Origin: Miltoncostaea oceani
GTDB taxonomy: Bacteria > Actinomycetota > Thermoleophilia > Miltoncostaeales > Miltoncostaeaceae
DNA length: 64,000 bases
Assembly: GCF_018141545.1 (NCBI RefSeq)
Contig: NZ_CP064356.1
Location: 930,001 to 994,000, forward strand
Direction: 5' to 3'
In this document: positions 16,975-26,168 of the stretch, one piece after another
Layout: each line of letters begins with the position of its first letter
How positions within the stretch are numbered: position 1 is the stretch's first letter
Notes under the pieces: model-generated
Databases searched by the model: none
What the model was told of the DNA's origin: nothing
The model's input: the letters and a program-made list of their open reading frames with translations, nothing else
Program-made: the position numbers and the translations under genes

Positions 16975-17205
16975 ATGGGGTACGTGATCGCGGCATGGCT
17001 GCACGCGGCGGCGCTGGGCCTGACCGACCGGGCGCGGGGCGCGCAGCGGGGTCAGGGGACGGTCGAGTACGTCGGAGTGGTCGTGATGGTGACGTTGCTG
17101 ATCGGCGCGGTGGCCGTCGCGTCGAGGGGGTGGGCGCCGGGCGTCGGCGACGCGCTGAAGAAGGCGATCGGCGACGCGATCAAGAAGGCGTCGGCCGGGT
17201 TGTGA
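16975..17205 (+). CDS. Flp-type pilin-like protein (76 aa)
   Basis: 76 residues. After a basic segment (TDRARGAQRGQG) comes TVEYVGVVVMVTLLIGAVAV, the Flp pilin pattern with Glu at mature position five and a Tyr after it, then a short lysine-rich tail (GDALKKAIGDAIKKA). The ATG at 16975 is chosen over a GTG at 16942 because of the purine-rich GGAGGGAGACGGG just ahead. Likely partner of the preceding TadE-like protein. Confidence 0.75.
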   Translation: MGYVIAAWLHAAALGLTDRARGAQRGQGTVEYVGVVVMVTLLIGAVAVASRGWAPGVGDALKKAIGDAIKKASAGL

Positions 17206-17234
17206 CCTCGGCCTGGATCCGTCGTGACCCAGGC

Positions 17235-18466
17235 TCAGGCCGCCCGCACGACCCGCAACCCCGCGCCGCGGGGCCGGGTCGCGGACGACGCGTCGATGCG
17301 GGCGCCGGTGCGGTCGGCGCCCGTCAGGTCGCATCCGCCGAGCGCGGCGCCAGTGAGGTCGGCGTCGCGCAGCACGGCGGCCAGCAGGCGGGCCCCCGTC
17401 AGCGAGGCGCCGGTCGCGACGGCGCCCGTCAGGTCGGCGCCCGCGAGGGTCGCGCCGTCGAGCCGGGCCCCGGCGAGGTCGGCGCCGGCGAGCAGGGCAC
17501 GGGTGAGGTCGGCGCCGCGCAGGTCGGCCCCGCGCAGGTCGAAGCCGGTGAGGTCGGCGGCCCGCAGGTCGGCGCCGTGCAGGCCGGGGGCCCGGCCGAG
17601 GCTCGCCGGGCCGTGCGTGCGGCCGCGGTTGAATCCGCCGAGCAGGGCGTCCCGCAGGCGCGCGCCGGTGAGGTCGTCGAACCGGGCCGAGCGCAGGTCG
17701 GCGCGGGCGAGGACGGCGTCGGTGACGTCGGCGCCGGTGAGGTCGGCACCGGCGAGGTCCGCCCCGTCGAGGGTGCACGCGGTGAGGTCTGCGCCGCGCA
17801 GCACCGCCCGGGCGAGCAGCGCCCCCGTGAGCCGGGCCCGGAACAGGGACGCCCCGGTGAGGTCGGTGCCCCGCAGGTCGGCGCCGGCCAGGTCGGCCCC
17901 GGACAGGTCCGCCCCCGCGAGCGCGAACCCGGCGAGGTCGGCGCCGGGCAACATCGCGCCGTCCATGCGGTGCGCCCCCGCAGGCGCGGCGACGGGGCTG
18001 CCGCCGTCGCTCCCCCAGTCGGTGCTGGCGAGCGCGGCGCCGCACATGTCGGCGCCCTCCAGGACGGCGCCCGCGAGGCACGCGCCGGTGAGGTCCGTGT
18101 CGCGCAGGCTCGCCCCGGTGAGGTCGGCGTGGGCGAGACGGGCGTCGCGCACCGTCGCCCCGTCGAGGCGCGCCCCGCCGAGCGCGGCCCGCGACAGGTC
18201 GGCGCCGTCGAGCGCCGCGCCGCGGAGGTCCGCGCCGGTGAGCACGGCGCGCTCCAGCGTGGCCCCCCGCAGGTCGGCGCCCCGCAGGTCGCGGTCGCGC
18301 AGGTCGGCGCGCGACAGGTCGACGCCCGCCAGGTCGCCCGCCGGAGCGCGAGCCCCGGCCCGGCGCGTCGCCCGCCGCGCGCGCCGGCCAGCCAGCGTTC
18401 GTGGGCGCGGAGGCCCCGGGTGAGGTCGGTTGCGGCGGCGGGACGTGCGGGGCGGCGTGCGTGCAT
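17235..18466 (-). pseudogene. Pentapeptide-repeat protein gene with apparent single-base frameshift
   Basis: From about 18350 down to 17235 the frame encodes an almost unbroken series of A(D/N)LxG-type pentapeptides, a right-handed beta-helix in which roughly 50 repeats are recognisable. The natural N-terminus lies in a different frame: an ATG at 18466, with GGAGG upstream, encodes LTRGLRAHERWLAGARGGRR, the standard opening of this family. The two frames would join if one G were added to the CCGGGG run near 18352-18357. Either the gene is broken or the run was miscalled. The apparent 461-residue frame from 18620 has an arginine-rich, non-protein-like start. Function unknown; some pentapeptide proteins mimic DNA and bind gyrase. 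Confidence 0.75.
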
Positions 18467-18604
18467 GCGGGCGGTGCCTCCGTCGGGCGCGCGTGGCGCG
18501 GGGGTGCGGTGCGGAGCCGCGTCGGGCCCCGCGGCTCCCACTGTCATCGGCGGCGGCCGCGGATTCCCCCACCGGGCCCGGGCGCTCCCGCCTATCCTCG
18601 GGGG

Positions 18605-19102
18605 GTGAGCGCCGCCGCACCCGGGCCCGTCGAGGTCGTCGCCAGCCCCTCCGCGCCCGCCGGGTCGGCCGACGCCACCCGCCGCTGGGCGCTCGCGATG
18701 CCGGACGGCGCGACGCGGTTCCCGGGGGTGACCCGGACCGAGGGCGCCGCGGCGGCGGAGGCCCTCGCCGCGATGGACGCCGCCGCGTGGGAGACGGCGC
18801 TCGTCGAGATCACCCTCCCCGTGGTCCTCAGCGACGGCGCCGGGCCGTACCTCCTCGACCGGGACGGCCGCATCACGTTGGTGGTGGCGGCCCACCCCGG
18901 CATCCGCGACGTCCACGTCGCGATCGGGGCGCCCTCGCCCGGCCACCGGCTCGGGATCGTCGCCCGGCGGGCCCCCGGGGTCTGGGGCTGGCTCGCGCGG
19001 GTGGAGGCGTCGCCCGGCGACCGGGTCGCGGCGCTCGACGGCCTCGACGCGTGCCCCGACCTCCCCGCGGCGGTGCGGTGGGCACGGGAGTGGCCCGGGT
19101 AG
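18605..19102 (+). CDS. Hypothetical protein (165 aa)
   Basis: 165 residues starting VSAAAPGPVEVVASPSAPAG. Hydrophobic strands alternate with loops (TALVEITLPVVLSDGAGPYL), but I recognise no family. It is leaderless by inspection: TATCCT (18593-18598) ends six bases before the GTG. It precedes another small hypothetical gene by 26 bases. Confidence 0.7.
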   Translation: MSAAAPGPVEVVASPSAPAGSADATRRWALAMPDGATRFPGVTRTEGAAAAEALAAMDAAAWETALVEITLPVVLSDGAGPYLLDRDGRITLVVAAHPGIRDVHVAIGAPSPGHRLGIVARRAPGVWGWLARVEASPGDRVAALDGLDACPDLPAAVRWAREWPG

Positions 19103-19128
19103 GCTGTCGGCGTCCGAGGGGGAGGGGC

Positions 19129-19443
19129 ATGACCGACTACCGCATCAGCTTCACCGCCACGTCGAGCCGGCCGCTCGATGCCGGGGCCGCCGACCTGCTG
19201 TCGGCCGCACTCGGCGGCATGCCGGGCGCGAACGGCGTCGAGGAGTCGACGCAGGACCGCCGCCGCCGGCGCGTCGCGGCGGTCTTCTGGATCCAGGTGC
19301 GGCTCGGGATGGCCGACGCCGCCCGCGACGGCAGCCGCCTCGCGAAGGAGGCGCTGAAGGTCGCGGGGATGGGCGACGCGCAGCTCGTCGAGCTCGCCGT
19401 CTCGATGGAGAAGCGCCCGGCGCGGGCGTCCGGGGGCGCGTGA
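19129..19443 (+). CDS. Hypothetical protein (104 aa)
   Basis: 104 residues starting MTDYRISFTATSSRPLDAGA with GGGGGAGGGG just before the ATG. The pattern of a beta strand, a helix of the LLSAALGGMPGANGVEEST kind and a strand AAVFWIQVRLGM suggests a small alpha/beta sandwich. No family is recognised. Probably co-transcribed with the preceding gene. Confidence 0.75.
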   Translation: MTDYRISFTATSSRPLDAGAADLLSAALGGMPGANGVEESTQDRRRRRVAAVFWIQVRLGMADAARDGSRLAKEALKVAGMGDAQLVELAVSMEKRPARASGGA

Positions 19444-19497
19444 CGGACGGGGCGGGAGCCCCGGGACCGTCCCCTACACTTCTGCGATCGGGCGCCG

Positions 19498-20610
19498 ATG
19501 AGGTGGGCGCACGGCCCCATCGGGAGGATTGCGATTCCGCGCGACAGGCACGACGAGGCCGTCCCCGAGACCGTCGGCGGTAGCGCGCTGCCGGGTGGCG
19601 TGATGATGCGCACCCGGAACCGCGTCGGCGTCGCCGTCCGCCGCGAGGACGACGGGGCCATCGTGACCGAGGCCTTCGACGTCGAGCCGCCCCGCGGACG
19701 CTGGACCCGCCTGCCGCTGATGCGCGGCGTCGTCGCGATCCGCACCGCCCTCAGCACCGGCCAGAAGGCCATGAGCATCGGTGAGCGCCTCCGCTGGGAG
19801 GAGACGCGCCCCGCGCCGTCCCACCCCTCCGCCCTCGTCGCCGCCGAGGAGGCCGCCCTCGCGACCGCCACCGGCGCGCCGGAGGGGGCCACCATCGCCG
19901 GCGGCCCGCGGGAGGAGGAGGTCGAGGGCCTCGGCTTCTGGGGCAAGGTCGCCGTCGGCTTCGGCGCCCTCCTCGGGGCCGGGATCCAGATCGCCGCGTT
20001 CCGGATCGGGCCCATCGTCATCGCGAAGGAGGCGGGGCTCGAGGGCGCGGCGTTCATCGTCGCCGACGCCGCCATCCGCCTGATGCTGCTGCTCGGGATG
20101 CTGATGGTGCTCAGCCTCTTCCGGCCCTTCCGGAAGATCCTCAAGTACCACGGCGCCGAGCACCAGGCGATCGCCGCCCACGAGGCCGGGCACCCCCTCA
20201 CCGCCGCCGCGGCCGCCGGCTTCAGCCGGTTCCACCCCCGGTGCGGCACGTCGTTCCTCGTCGTGTCCGCGATGGTCTCGATCGTGATCTACGGCGCGGT
20301 GCTTGCGATCACCGGGGTCTTCACCTACCCCGCCCTGATCGCGACCCGCCTGCTCGGCGCGCCGATCGTCACCGCCGTTGCATTCGAGCTGCAGCGTCAG
20401 GCGGCGATGCGCGCCGAGGGCCGCCTCCGCTTCCTCTCGTGGCCCGGCATGTGGGCCCAGCGGCTCACGACGCGGCACCCCGACCCCGCGGAGCTCGAGG
20501 TGGCGTGCGCCGCCCTCGCCGTCGCGCTGGAGCCCGCCCCCGCGGCGGCGCCGGCCGCCGCCGGGTCGCGCGACCCGGCGACGATCGGACAGCCCCAGCC
20601 GCTCGCCTGA
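19498..20610 (+). CDS. DUF1385 (YqhQ-like) membrane protein, predicted metal-dependent enzyme
   Basis: 370 residues. The opening GGSALPGGVMMRTRNRVGVAV and the block KYHGAEHQAIAAHEAG followed by FSRFHPRCGTSF are diagnostic of DUF1385. The clustered His, Glu and Cys are thought to bind metal. At least four transmembrane helices lie between residues 150 and 310. About 27 residues precede the usual family start, so translation could begin later. TACACT (19475-19480) upstream is a plausible -10 box. Confidence 0.9.
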   Translation: MRWAHGPIGRIAIPRDRHDEAVPETVGGSALPGGVMMRTRNRVGVAVRREDDGAIVTEAFDVEPPRGRWTRLPLMRGVVAIRTALSTGQKAMSIGERLRWEETRPAPSHPSALVAAEEAALATATGAPEGATIAGGPREEEVEGLGFWGKVAVGFGALLGAGIQIAAFRIGPIVIAKEAGLEGAAFIVADAAIRLMLLLGMLMVLSLFRPFRKILKYHGAEHQAIAAHEAGHPLTAAAAAGFSRFHPRCGTSFLVVSAMVSIVIYGAVLAITGVFTYPALIATRLLGAPIVTAVAFELQRQAAMRAEGRLRFLSWPGMWAQRLTTRHPDPAELEVACAALAVALEPAPAAAPAAAGSRDPATIGQPQPLA

Positions 20611-20695
20611 GGGTCCCCGGCCCCCGCGGGCCCCGGCCGGCCGCGCTGTGCCAGGATGCCGCGCGGTGGGGGCACCCGAGGTCGGAGGTCAGGCG

Positions 20696-21499
20696 ATGCC
20701 CGGTGCTCCCGTGACGGTCGGATCCGTCATGTCATGGACGGCGGACGGACCGGGCAGCGCCCTGCTGCTCCTGCGCGTCGGCGAGGCCGCCGACCAGCAG
20801 ACCATCGCCGACGAGGAGCTCGAGGTGACGGGCGCCGACGTCGAGCGCGGGCCGACGACGCCCCTCGGCGTGCGCCCCCTGCGCCTCCACGCCCCCGGTG
20901 GACCGGTGACGGTGCGGTACTCCACCCAGGTGCGCGTCGACGGCGACGACCGCGCCTGCCCGAGGGACGACGTCGCCCTGCCCGAGCGGGGGCACCTGCC
21001 GTTCGACCTGATCGACTGGACCCTGCCGAGCCGGTACTGCCCCTCCGACGCCCTCGGGCCGACGACGGAGGCGCTCTTCGGCGGGCTGCCGCGCACCCGT
21101 GCGCTCATCCCGGCCGTCGCCGACTGGGTGCGGGACAACATCGCGTACACGTCGGGTGCGAGCGACGGCCTCACCGCCGCCGACGAGACCCTCCTCGCGC
21201 GGGCGGGCGTCTGCCGCGACATGGCCCACCTCGCGGTGACGTTCCTGCGGGCCCTGGAGGTGCCGGCGCGGGTGGTCGCCGCCTACGCGCCGCTGCTCGA
21301 GCCGCCCGACTTCCACGCCCTGCTCGAGGCCCACGACGGCACCGCCTGGCGGCTCCTCGACGTCACCGGCCTCGCGCCGGTGCCGACGATGGTGCGCATC
21401 GCGACCGGCCGTGACGCCGCGGACGTGGCGTGGGCGACGTCCAGCGGCGGGCTCGCCCTGGACGCCGTCGCGGTCACCGCGTTCGGGCCCGCCGGGTAG
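20696..21499 (+). CDS. Transglutaminase-like cysteine protease-fold protein
   Basis: 267 residues. A beta-rich N-terminal region (1-130) precedes a transglutaminase core with the catalytic triad Cys173 (GVCRDMAHL), His207 (DFHALLEA) and Asp222 (LLDVTGL). Bacterial members are usually peptidases or amidases rather than cross-linkers. GGAGGT lies eight bases before the ATG. Confidence 0.88.
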   Translation: MPGAPVTVGSVMSWTADGPGSALLLLRVGEAADQQTIADEELEVTGADVERGPTTPLGVRPLRLHAPGGPVTVRYSTQVRVDGDDRACPRDDVALPERGHLPFDLIDWTLPSRYCPSDALGPTTEALFGGLPRTRALIPAVADWVRDNIAYTSGASDGLTAADETLLARAGVCRDMAHLAVTFLRALEVPARVVAAYAPLLEPPDFHALLEAHDGTAWRLLDVTGLAPVPTMVRIATGRDAADVAWATSSGGLALDAVAVTAFGPAG

Positions 21500-21526
21500 G
21501 CCGGCGGGCCCGGGGACGCGGACGGC

Positions 21527-22387
21527 TCAGCCGCGGGTGCGGTAGAGCCGGGTCGTGAGCGGGGCGAAGATGGCGGCGAGCACCGCCGCCTCGATCAGCA
21601 CCAGGCCGATGTCGCCACCGGACGCGGTGCCGTCCATCAGGCCCCGGACGGCCGTCACGACGTGGGAGATCGGGTTGATCTCCACGATCGTCTCGAGCCA
21701 GTCCGGCAGCGTCTCCTGCGGCACGAAGCCGTTGCTGATGAAGATCAGCGGGAACAGCGCCATGAAGCCCGTGTTCATGACGGCGTTCGGCGCCCGCATC
21801 AGCAGCCCCACCGTCGTGAACACCCACGACAGGGCGACCGAGAAGACGATCAGGAGGAGGAGGGCGACGACCATGCCGCCCCACGACTCCGGCCGGTAGC
21901 CGAGCGCGAGCCCGACGGCGATCACGACGAGGCCCGCGAGCAGGTAGCGCAGGACGTCGCCGAGCACCGCGCCGACCAGCGGGGCGGGCCGCCACGTCGG
22001 CAGCGAGCGGAAGCGGTCGACGACCCCCTTCGTCATGTCCGTGTTGAGGGACACCCCGGAGTAGACCGTCGTGAACAGCACCGACATGACGAGCGTGCCC
22101 GGCAGCAGGAACTGCAGGTACTCGTCGGTCGATCCGGAGATCGCCCCGCCGTACATGTACGTGAAGAGCAGGGTGAACAGGACCGGCGTCAGGGTGACGT
22201 CGATCAGCTGCTCGGGGACGTGCTTGATCTTCAGCATCCCGCGCCAGCCGAACGTGAGGACCGCCGACAGGGGGCTCGCGCCCGACGCCGGGGGGTTCGA
22301 CGCGAGGGCGGTGCGGATGGCGGCGTCCTCGACGGCGGGGGCCGCCGCGGACGCGGGGGGTGCGGATGCCGCCGGTGCGTCGCTCAT
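21527..22387 (-). CDS. ABC-2 type exporter permease (DrrB-like)
   Basis: 286 residues. A disordered Ala/Pro-rich N-terminus of about 40 residues is followed by six transmembrane helices and the ABC-2 signature region around [26 protein letters not shown]. It forms an exporter with the ATPase encoded just upstream, overlapped ATGA. This type (daunorubicin-resistance DrrAB) pumps drugs or lipids. Confidence 0.92.
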   Translation of the reverse strand: MSDAPAASAPPASAAAPAVEDAAIRTALASNPPASGASPLSAVLTFGWRGMLKIKHVPEQLIDVTLTPVLFTLLFTYMYGGAISGSTDEYLQFLLPGTLVMSVLFTTVYSGVSLNTDMTKGVVDRFRSLPTWRPAPLVGAVLGDVLRYLLAGLVVIAVGLALGYRPESWGGMVVALLLLIVFSVALSWVFTTVGLLMRAPNAVMNTGFMALFPLIFISNGFVPQETLPDWLETIVEINPISHVVTAVRGLMDGTASGGDIGLVLIEAAVLAAIFAPLTTRLYRTRG

Positions 22388-23373
22388 GCCGCGACCTCCT
22401 CTCGGGTGGCGTCGTCGCCGGCGGGGCCGTCGGCGTGGTGGCCGGTCAGCGCCAGGAAGACCTCGTCGAGGCTCGGCTGCCCCATCGAGAAGTCGGCGAT
22501 CCCGATCCCCTCCTGCGACATGCGGGCGAGCACGCCCGCCGCGCGGTCGGCGTCGGAGCACGGCGCCGACAGCGCCGAGGGGTCGGACTCGCGGTGGGCC
22601 TCGCCGAGCGAGGCGGCGAGGAGCCCCTCCGCCCGGTCGCGGTCGTCGGGGTCGAGCAGCCGCACGTGCAGCGTCCCGCCGCCGACGGACGACTTGAGCC
22701 GCGCCGGCGTCCCCTCCGCGATGACGCGGCCGCGGTCGATCACCGCGATGCGGTCGGCGAGCTGGTCGGCCTCGTCGAGGTACTGGGTGCAGAGCAGGAT
22801 GGTGGTGCCCTCGGCGGACAGGGCGCGGACGATGTCCCACACCTGGTTGCGCGACCGCGGGTCGAGGCCCGTCGTCGGCTCGTCGAGGAACATCAGGCGG
22901 GGTGTCACGACGATGCTCGCCGCGATGTCCAGCCGGCGGCGCATGCCGCCCGAGTAGGTCTTCACGAGGCGGCCGCCGGCCTCCTCGATGCCGAACGCGC
23001 CGAGCAGCTCGTCGGCGCGGGCCTTCGCGTGGGCCCGCGAGTGGCCGAGCAGGCGCGCGATCATCACCAGGTTCTCCCGCCCGGTGAGGTCCTCGTCGAC
23101 GGACGCGAGCTGCCCGGTCAGGCTGACCTGGGCGCGGACCGCGCCGGCGTCGGTGACGATGTCGTGGCCCAGCACGCGCGCGGTGCCCGCGTCGGGGCGC
23201 AGCAACGTCGCGAGCATGCGGATGGTTGTCGTCTTGCCGGCCCCGTTGGGACCCAGCACGCCGTAGACGGCGCCGCTGCGGACCTCGAGGTCGACCCCGT
23301 CGACGGCGCGGGTGGAGCCGAACGACTTGCCGAGGCCGGTGGCCTCGATCGCGAGGGTGTCTGTGGTCGTCAC
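22384..23373 (-). CDS. ABC exporter ATP-binding protein (DrrA-like)
   Basis: 329 residues from the GTG at 23373, chosen because AGGAG lies five bases upstream; the longer frame from 23463 is not protein-like. Walker A GPNGAGKT, signature YSGGMRRRL and Walker [13 protein letters not shown] are present. The C-terminal extension of about 90 residues, including [16 protein letters not shown], marks the DrrA subfamily. Confidence 0.94.
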   Translation of the reverse strand: MTTTDTLAIEATGLGKSFGSTRAVDGVDLEVRSGAVYGVLGPNGAGKTTTIRMLATLLRPDAGTARVLGHDIVTDAGAVRAQVSLTGQLASVDEDLTGRENLVMIARLLGHSRAHAKARADELLGAFGIEEAGGRLVKTYSGGMRRRLDIAASIVVTPRLMFLDEPTTGLDPRSRNQVWDIVRALSAEGTTILLCTQYLDEADQLADRIAVIDRGRVIAEGTPARLKSSVGGGTLHVRLLDPDDRDRAEGLLAASLGEAHRESDPSALSAPCSDADRAAGVLARMSQEGIGIADFSMGQPSLDEVFLALTGHHADGPAGDDATREEVAA

Positions 23374-23518
23374 CTCGCTCCTCTCCTCTGTGAACGTGGT
23401 CGGTGAACGATACGACTGCCACCGGGCGTCGAACTCATCGCCGGTGGGTCGTGGCCGCGGCACCGCCCATGCCGGGGGAGGGTGGGGGGTGTCCCCCGGG
23501 TTGTGCCCTGCGGCCTCG

Positions 23519-23806
23519 TTACCCGTCGAGCCCGAGCAGGTAGCGGGCGCTCTCGAGCCGGGCCGGGTCGTCGGCCCACGTGTGGCCGAGGCGGCCGGTG
23601 AGCTCGGCGACGAGCGCGTCCACCAGGTCGGCCGTCATGGCCTCGAGCCGCTGGAGGTCGCCGGCGGAGCGTCCCTCCCAGCGGGACCCCGCCCGGGTCA
23701 GCTCGGCGCGCCGGATGTCCTCCGCCCGCGCGCGAAACGCGGTGACCACCGCGTCGGTCGTGGGCCGCGGCGTGGTCTGCGGCCCCGCGTCGAAACCGAT
23801 CGTCAT
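23519..23806 (-). CDS. Stand-alone glutamyl-tRNA reductase dimerisation-domain-like protein
   Basis: 95 residues from the ATG at 23806, with GGGAGGTG upstream. The stretch [17 protein letters not shown], then [19 protein letters not shown] and finally the [15 protein letters not shown] tail follows the C-terminal spinal/dimerisation domain of HemA in order and spacing. The catalytic and NADPH-binding domains of HemA are absent and the gene is complete. It may be a derived regulatory or scaffold protein. No HemA gene is in the window. Confidence 0.75.
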   Translation of the reverse strand: MTIGFDAGPQTTPRPTTDAVVTAFRARAEDIRRAELTRAGSRWEGRSAGDLQRLEAMTADLVDALVAELTGRLGHTWADDPARLESARYLLGLDG

Positions 23807-23847
23807 GTCGTGACACCTCCCGCCGTGGGATGCCGGGAACGGGACCA

Positions 23848-23883
23848 CCCTCCCCCTCCTCCGTCACCGGAGGAGGGGGAGGG
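23848..23883 (-). terminator. 16-bp perfect hairpin downstream of the haem-c protein gene
   Basis: CCCTCCCCCTCCTCCG and CGGAGGAGGGGGAGGG pair without mismatch around TCAC. The hairpin lies eight bases past the stop of the gene ending at 23892. There is no T-run on either strand, so it is a factor-independent terminator only by its stem, or an mRNA 3' stabiliser. Confidence 0.65.
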
Positions 23884-23891
23884 CAGGTGGA

Positions 23892-25931
23892 TCACCGTGC
23901 CAGTGGCGTCGGCCGCATCTGCGCGTGGCCGAGCCAACCGTGCTGGACCTCGTTGTGGATGACGGGGTCCAGGCCGTCGTTGAACCAGAGACCGCGACCC
24001 TTCCAACCGGCCTTCGGGTCGTCGATCCGGCCGTCCAGGCCCCGCTGGTATGCGTTCAGCGGGTACGGCACCCGGAGGGTCGTCCACTTCTTCGTCTTCG
24101 GCTGGAAGATCTGGAGCGAGTCCGAGTTCGTCCCGTTGAGGATGACCACGTCCTTGCCCATGCCGAACGTGCCGTGCACGTCGACGAAGAGGTAGTAGTG
24201 GAGGTCGGCGGTCCGCTGGTCGGCGGGCGTCGACTGGGCCAGCAGGGGACCGGGCGGCTTGTAGAACGTCCAGCCCTGCGGGCACTGCTCCCCGTTGCCC
24301 CACGTCTGCGTGCACTTGGAGCGGTCGAAGCGGCCGAGGTGACCGGAGCCGCCCATGGCCGCCCAGATCATGCCCTTCGAGTCGACGTCCACGCCACGCG
24401 GGCCGGAGCCCGGGGGCGGCGGGATGTACGACTCGAACTTGCCGGTCGCCTTGTCGTAGCGGACCAGGAGCCCACGCGGGCCGGTGCTCGGCTGCGCGGT
24501 CCAGACGCTGTTGTCCACGTCGTTCGGGATGACGCCGTAGTTGAAGCCGACGACGGGCTTGTCGGCGACGCCGTCACCGTTGGTGTCGACCTTGACCTCG
24601 GCGTGGCCCTGGGCCTGCGCCTCGGTCTCGGGGCGCTTCGGGTCGTACTTGCTCGGGTCGAACCACCCGAGGACGTACGAGTCGCCGCTCGTCCAGAGCA
24701 CGCCCTTCTTGTCGAACTGGAGGTGGTGCGTGCCGTAGCAGGTGTCGATCAGCGACCACTTCTTCGCCTTCGGGTCGTAGTACCCGAGCTGGCGGTGGTG
24801 CGACCTGCCGGCGATGGCGGGGTCCGTCTTGCACTGCGCCGGGATGTCCTCCTGCCACTCACGACGGATCTGCGTCGTGACCCACACGTTGCCCTTCGCG
24901 TCCAGCATCGGGTTGTGGGGGTTCGCCGGGTTCTGGTACCGCCCGACGTAGGCGCTCACGCCACCGACCGCCGTGGCGGGGCAACCGAGGGTCTGGAAGC
25001 CGCCCGAGCCGGCGGGGCGTCCGGGACCGCTGGTCGCGTCGCACCAGGAGGTGTTGTAGCCGTTGCGCGTCGGGACCTTGATGGCCGTCGACTTGTTGGT
25101 CTTCGGGTCGACCCGCAGCAGGCGGTCGTTGCCGATGTCGACGCCCCAGACGGGGCCCTCGGCGTTGACGCGCGGGTTGCGCTTGTCGGTCGAGATCTCG
25201 TCGTGGGCGTAGGCCCACTTGTCGCCCCAGTTCCACTGGGTGATGACGATGTTGCGCTCGAGGCCCTTCGGACGCGCCGGGGCGCTCTTCGGGGTCTCGC
25301 CCTTCGCGATCCGCCCGCCCCAGTCGGCGAGCGAGTCGAGGAACGCCTCGCGGCCGAGGCCGAGGCTGGTCCCGTACATCGTGCCGGCCTTCTTGGTGCC
25401 GTGGTCGAAGGCGTCACGGGTGGGGAGCCGGGTCGACTTGATCCCGATCTGGTGGCAGAGCATGCACGAGAGCTTGAACTGCGATGCGTAGTCCGGGCTC
25501 GCGTTCGGGAGGTTCAGCATCGACAGCCAGTAGTTGGCCGGGTAGATCTTCGCGGCCTGCACCTTGGTGCGGGCCGGCTTCACCTTGAGCGAGAGGTCCG
25601 CGCCGAGCTTGGCGGCCGTCTTCCCGGAGTCGACGAGGCCGTAGCCGCGGACCCACACCTTCCAGGTGGCCTTCGGCAGCTCGGGCAGCACGAAGCGGCC
25701 GTTGCGGTCCGTGACCACGATCTTGCGCATGAGCGTGCCGGCCGGCTTCGACTCGGCGATCACCCACACACCGGCCTCGGGCTTCTTCGCGCCCGAGGTG
25801 ACCTGCCCCTCGATGTAGTCCACCGGCGGCCCCTTCGCGGCGACGGACTCGTCGGAGGTGGCGCTCAGCACGAGCGCGCCCCCCGCGAGGACCGAGGCCG
25901 TGGCGAGCAGCGAGACCCATCTCCGATCCAC
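23892..25931 (-). CDS. Secreted haem-c protein with Vgb-lyase-like beta-propeller
   Basis: 679 residues from the GTG at 25931, which follows GGAGGGGGTG and gives a clean signal peptide (MDRRWVSLLATASVLAGGAL). Residues 36-120 are a carboxypeptidase-regulatory-like beta-sandwich. CMLCH at 156-160 is a CxxCH haem-c attachment site. Residues 210-670 form a beta-propeller resembling streptogramin B lyase (blades with GNVWVTTQI, GVLWTSGDS, GMIWAAMGG). This domain order suggests an exported electron-transfer enzyme or a redox sensor, not a lyase. It is divergent from the multicopper oxidase and blue-copper genes; an electron path between them is inference. No haem-c maturation genes are in the window. 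Confidence 0.82.
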   Translation of the reverse strand: MDRRWVSLLATASVLAGGALVLSATSDESVAAKGPPVDYIEGQVTSGAKKPEAGVWVIAESKPAGTLMRKIVVTDRNGRFVLPELPKATWKVWVRGYGLVDSGKTAAKLGADLSLKVKPARTKVQAAKIYPANYWLSMLNLPNASPDYASQFKLSCMLCHQIGIKSTRLPTRDAFDHGTKKAGTMYGTSLGLGREAFLDSLADWGGRIAKGETPKSAPARPKGLERNIVITQWNWGDKWAYAHDEISTDKRNPRVNAEGPVWGVDIGNDRLLRVDPKTNKSTAIKVPTRNGYNTSWCDATSGPGRPAGSGGFQTLGCPATAVGGVSAYVGRYQNPANPHNPMLDAKGNVWVTTQIRREWQEDIPAQCKTDPAIAGRSHHRQLGYYDPKAKKWSLIDTCYGTHHLQFDKKGVLWTSGDSYVLGWFDPSKYDPKRPETEAQAQGHAEVKVDTNGDGVADKPVVGFNYGVIPNDVDNSVWTAQPSTGPRGLLVRYDKATGKFESYIPPPPGSGPRGVDVDSKGMIWAAMGGSGHLGRFDRSKCTQTWGNGEQCPQGWTFYKPPGPLLAQSTPADQRTADLHYYLFVDVHGTFGMGKDVVILNGTNSDSLQIFQPKTKKWTTLRVPYPLNAYQRGLDGRIDDPKAGWKGRGLWFNDGLDPVIHNEVQHGWLGHAQMRPTPLAR

Positions 25932-26168
25932 GTGCACCCCCTCCACTTGTCATCGTTGTCACGAACGGCGCGACGCTACCTCGGGGTGGCCACTTTTATG
26001 GACAGGAGGGGGGCATCCATCTGGGTTACCCGATCGAAAGCCCGCTTTCCACGCGGTCAACGGTCGGATGTGACGAATATTCTGGCCGCGCAGTTGACGG
26101 GGCCCGACGGCCTCCCGATGCTGGCGTCCGCACCGCGCGTGACATCCGCCACGAGTCCCAGGAGGCCC
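25932..26168. promoter_or_regulatory. Divergent promoter region of the haem-c and copper-oxidase genes
   Basis: This spacer is less GC-rich than its surroundings. On the plus strand TATTCT (26079-26084) is a convincing -10 box for the oxidase; a second candidate is TTGACG near 26095 with GATGCT 16 bases downstream. On the minus strand TAGCGT near 25975 is a candidate -10 box for the haem protein. I see no clear operator palindrome. Confidence 0.5.

Noticed and set aside
17235-18350. Repetitive DNA considered as a CRISPR or tandem repeat array
   Set aside because: The periodicity is 15 bases and follows codons of pentapeptides. There are no spacers.
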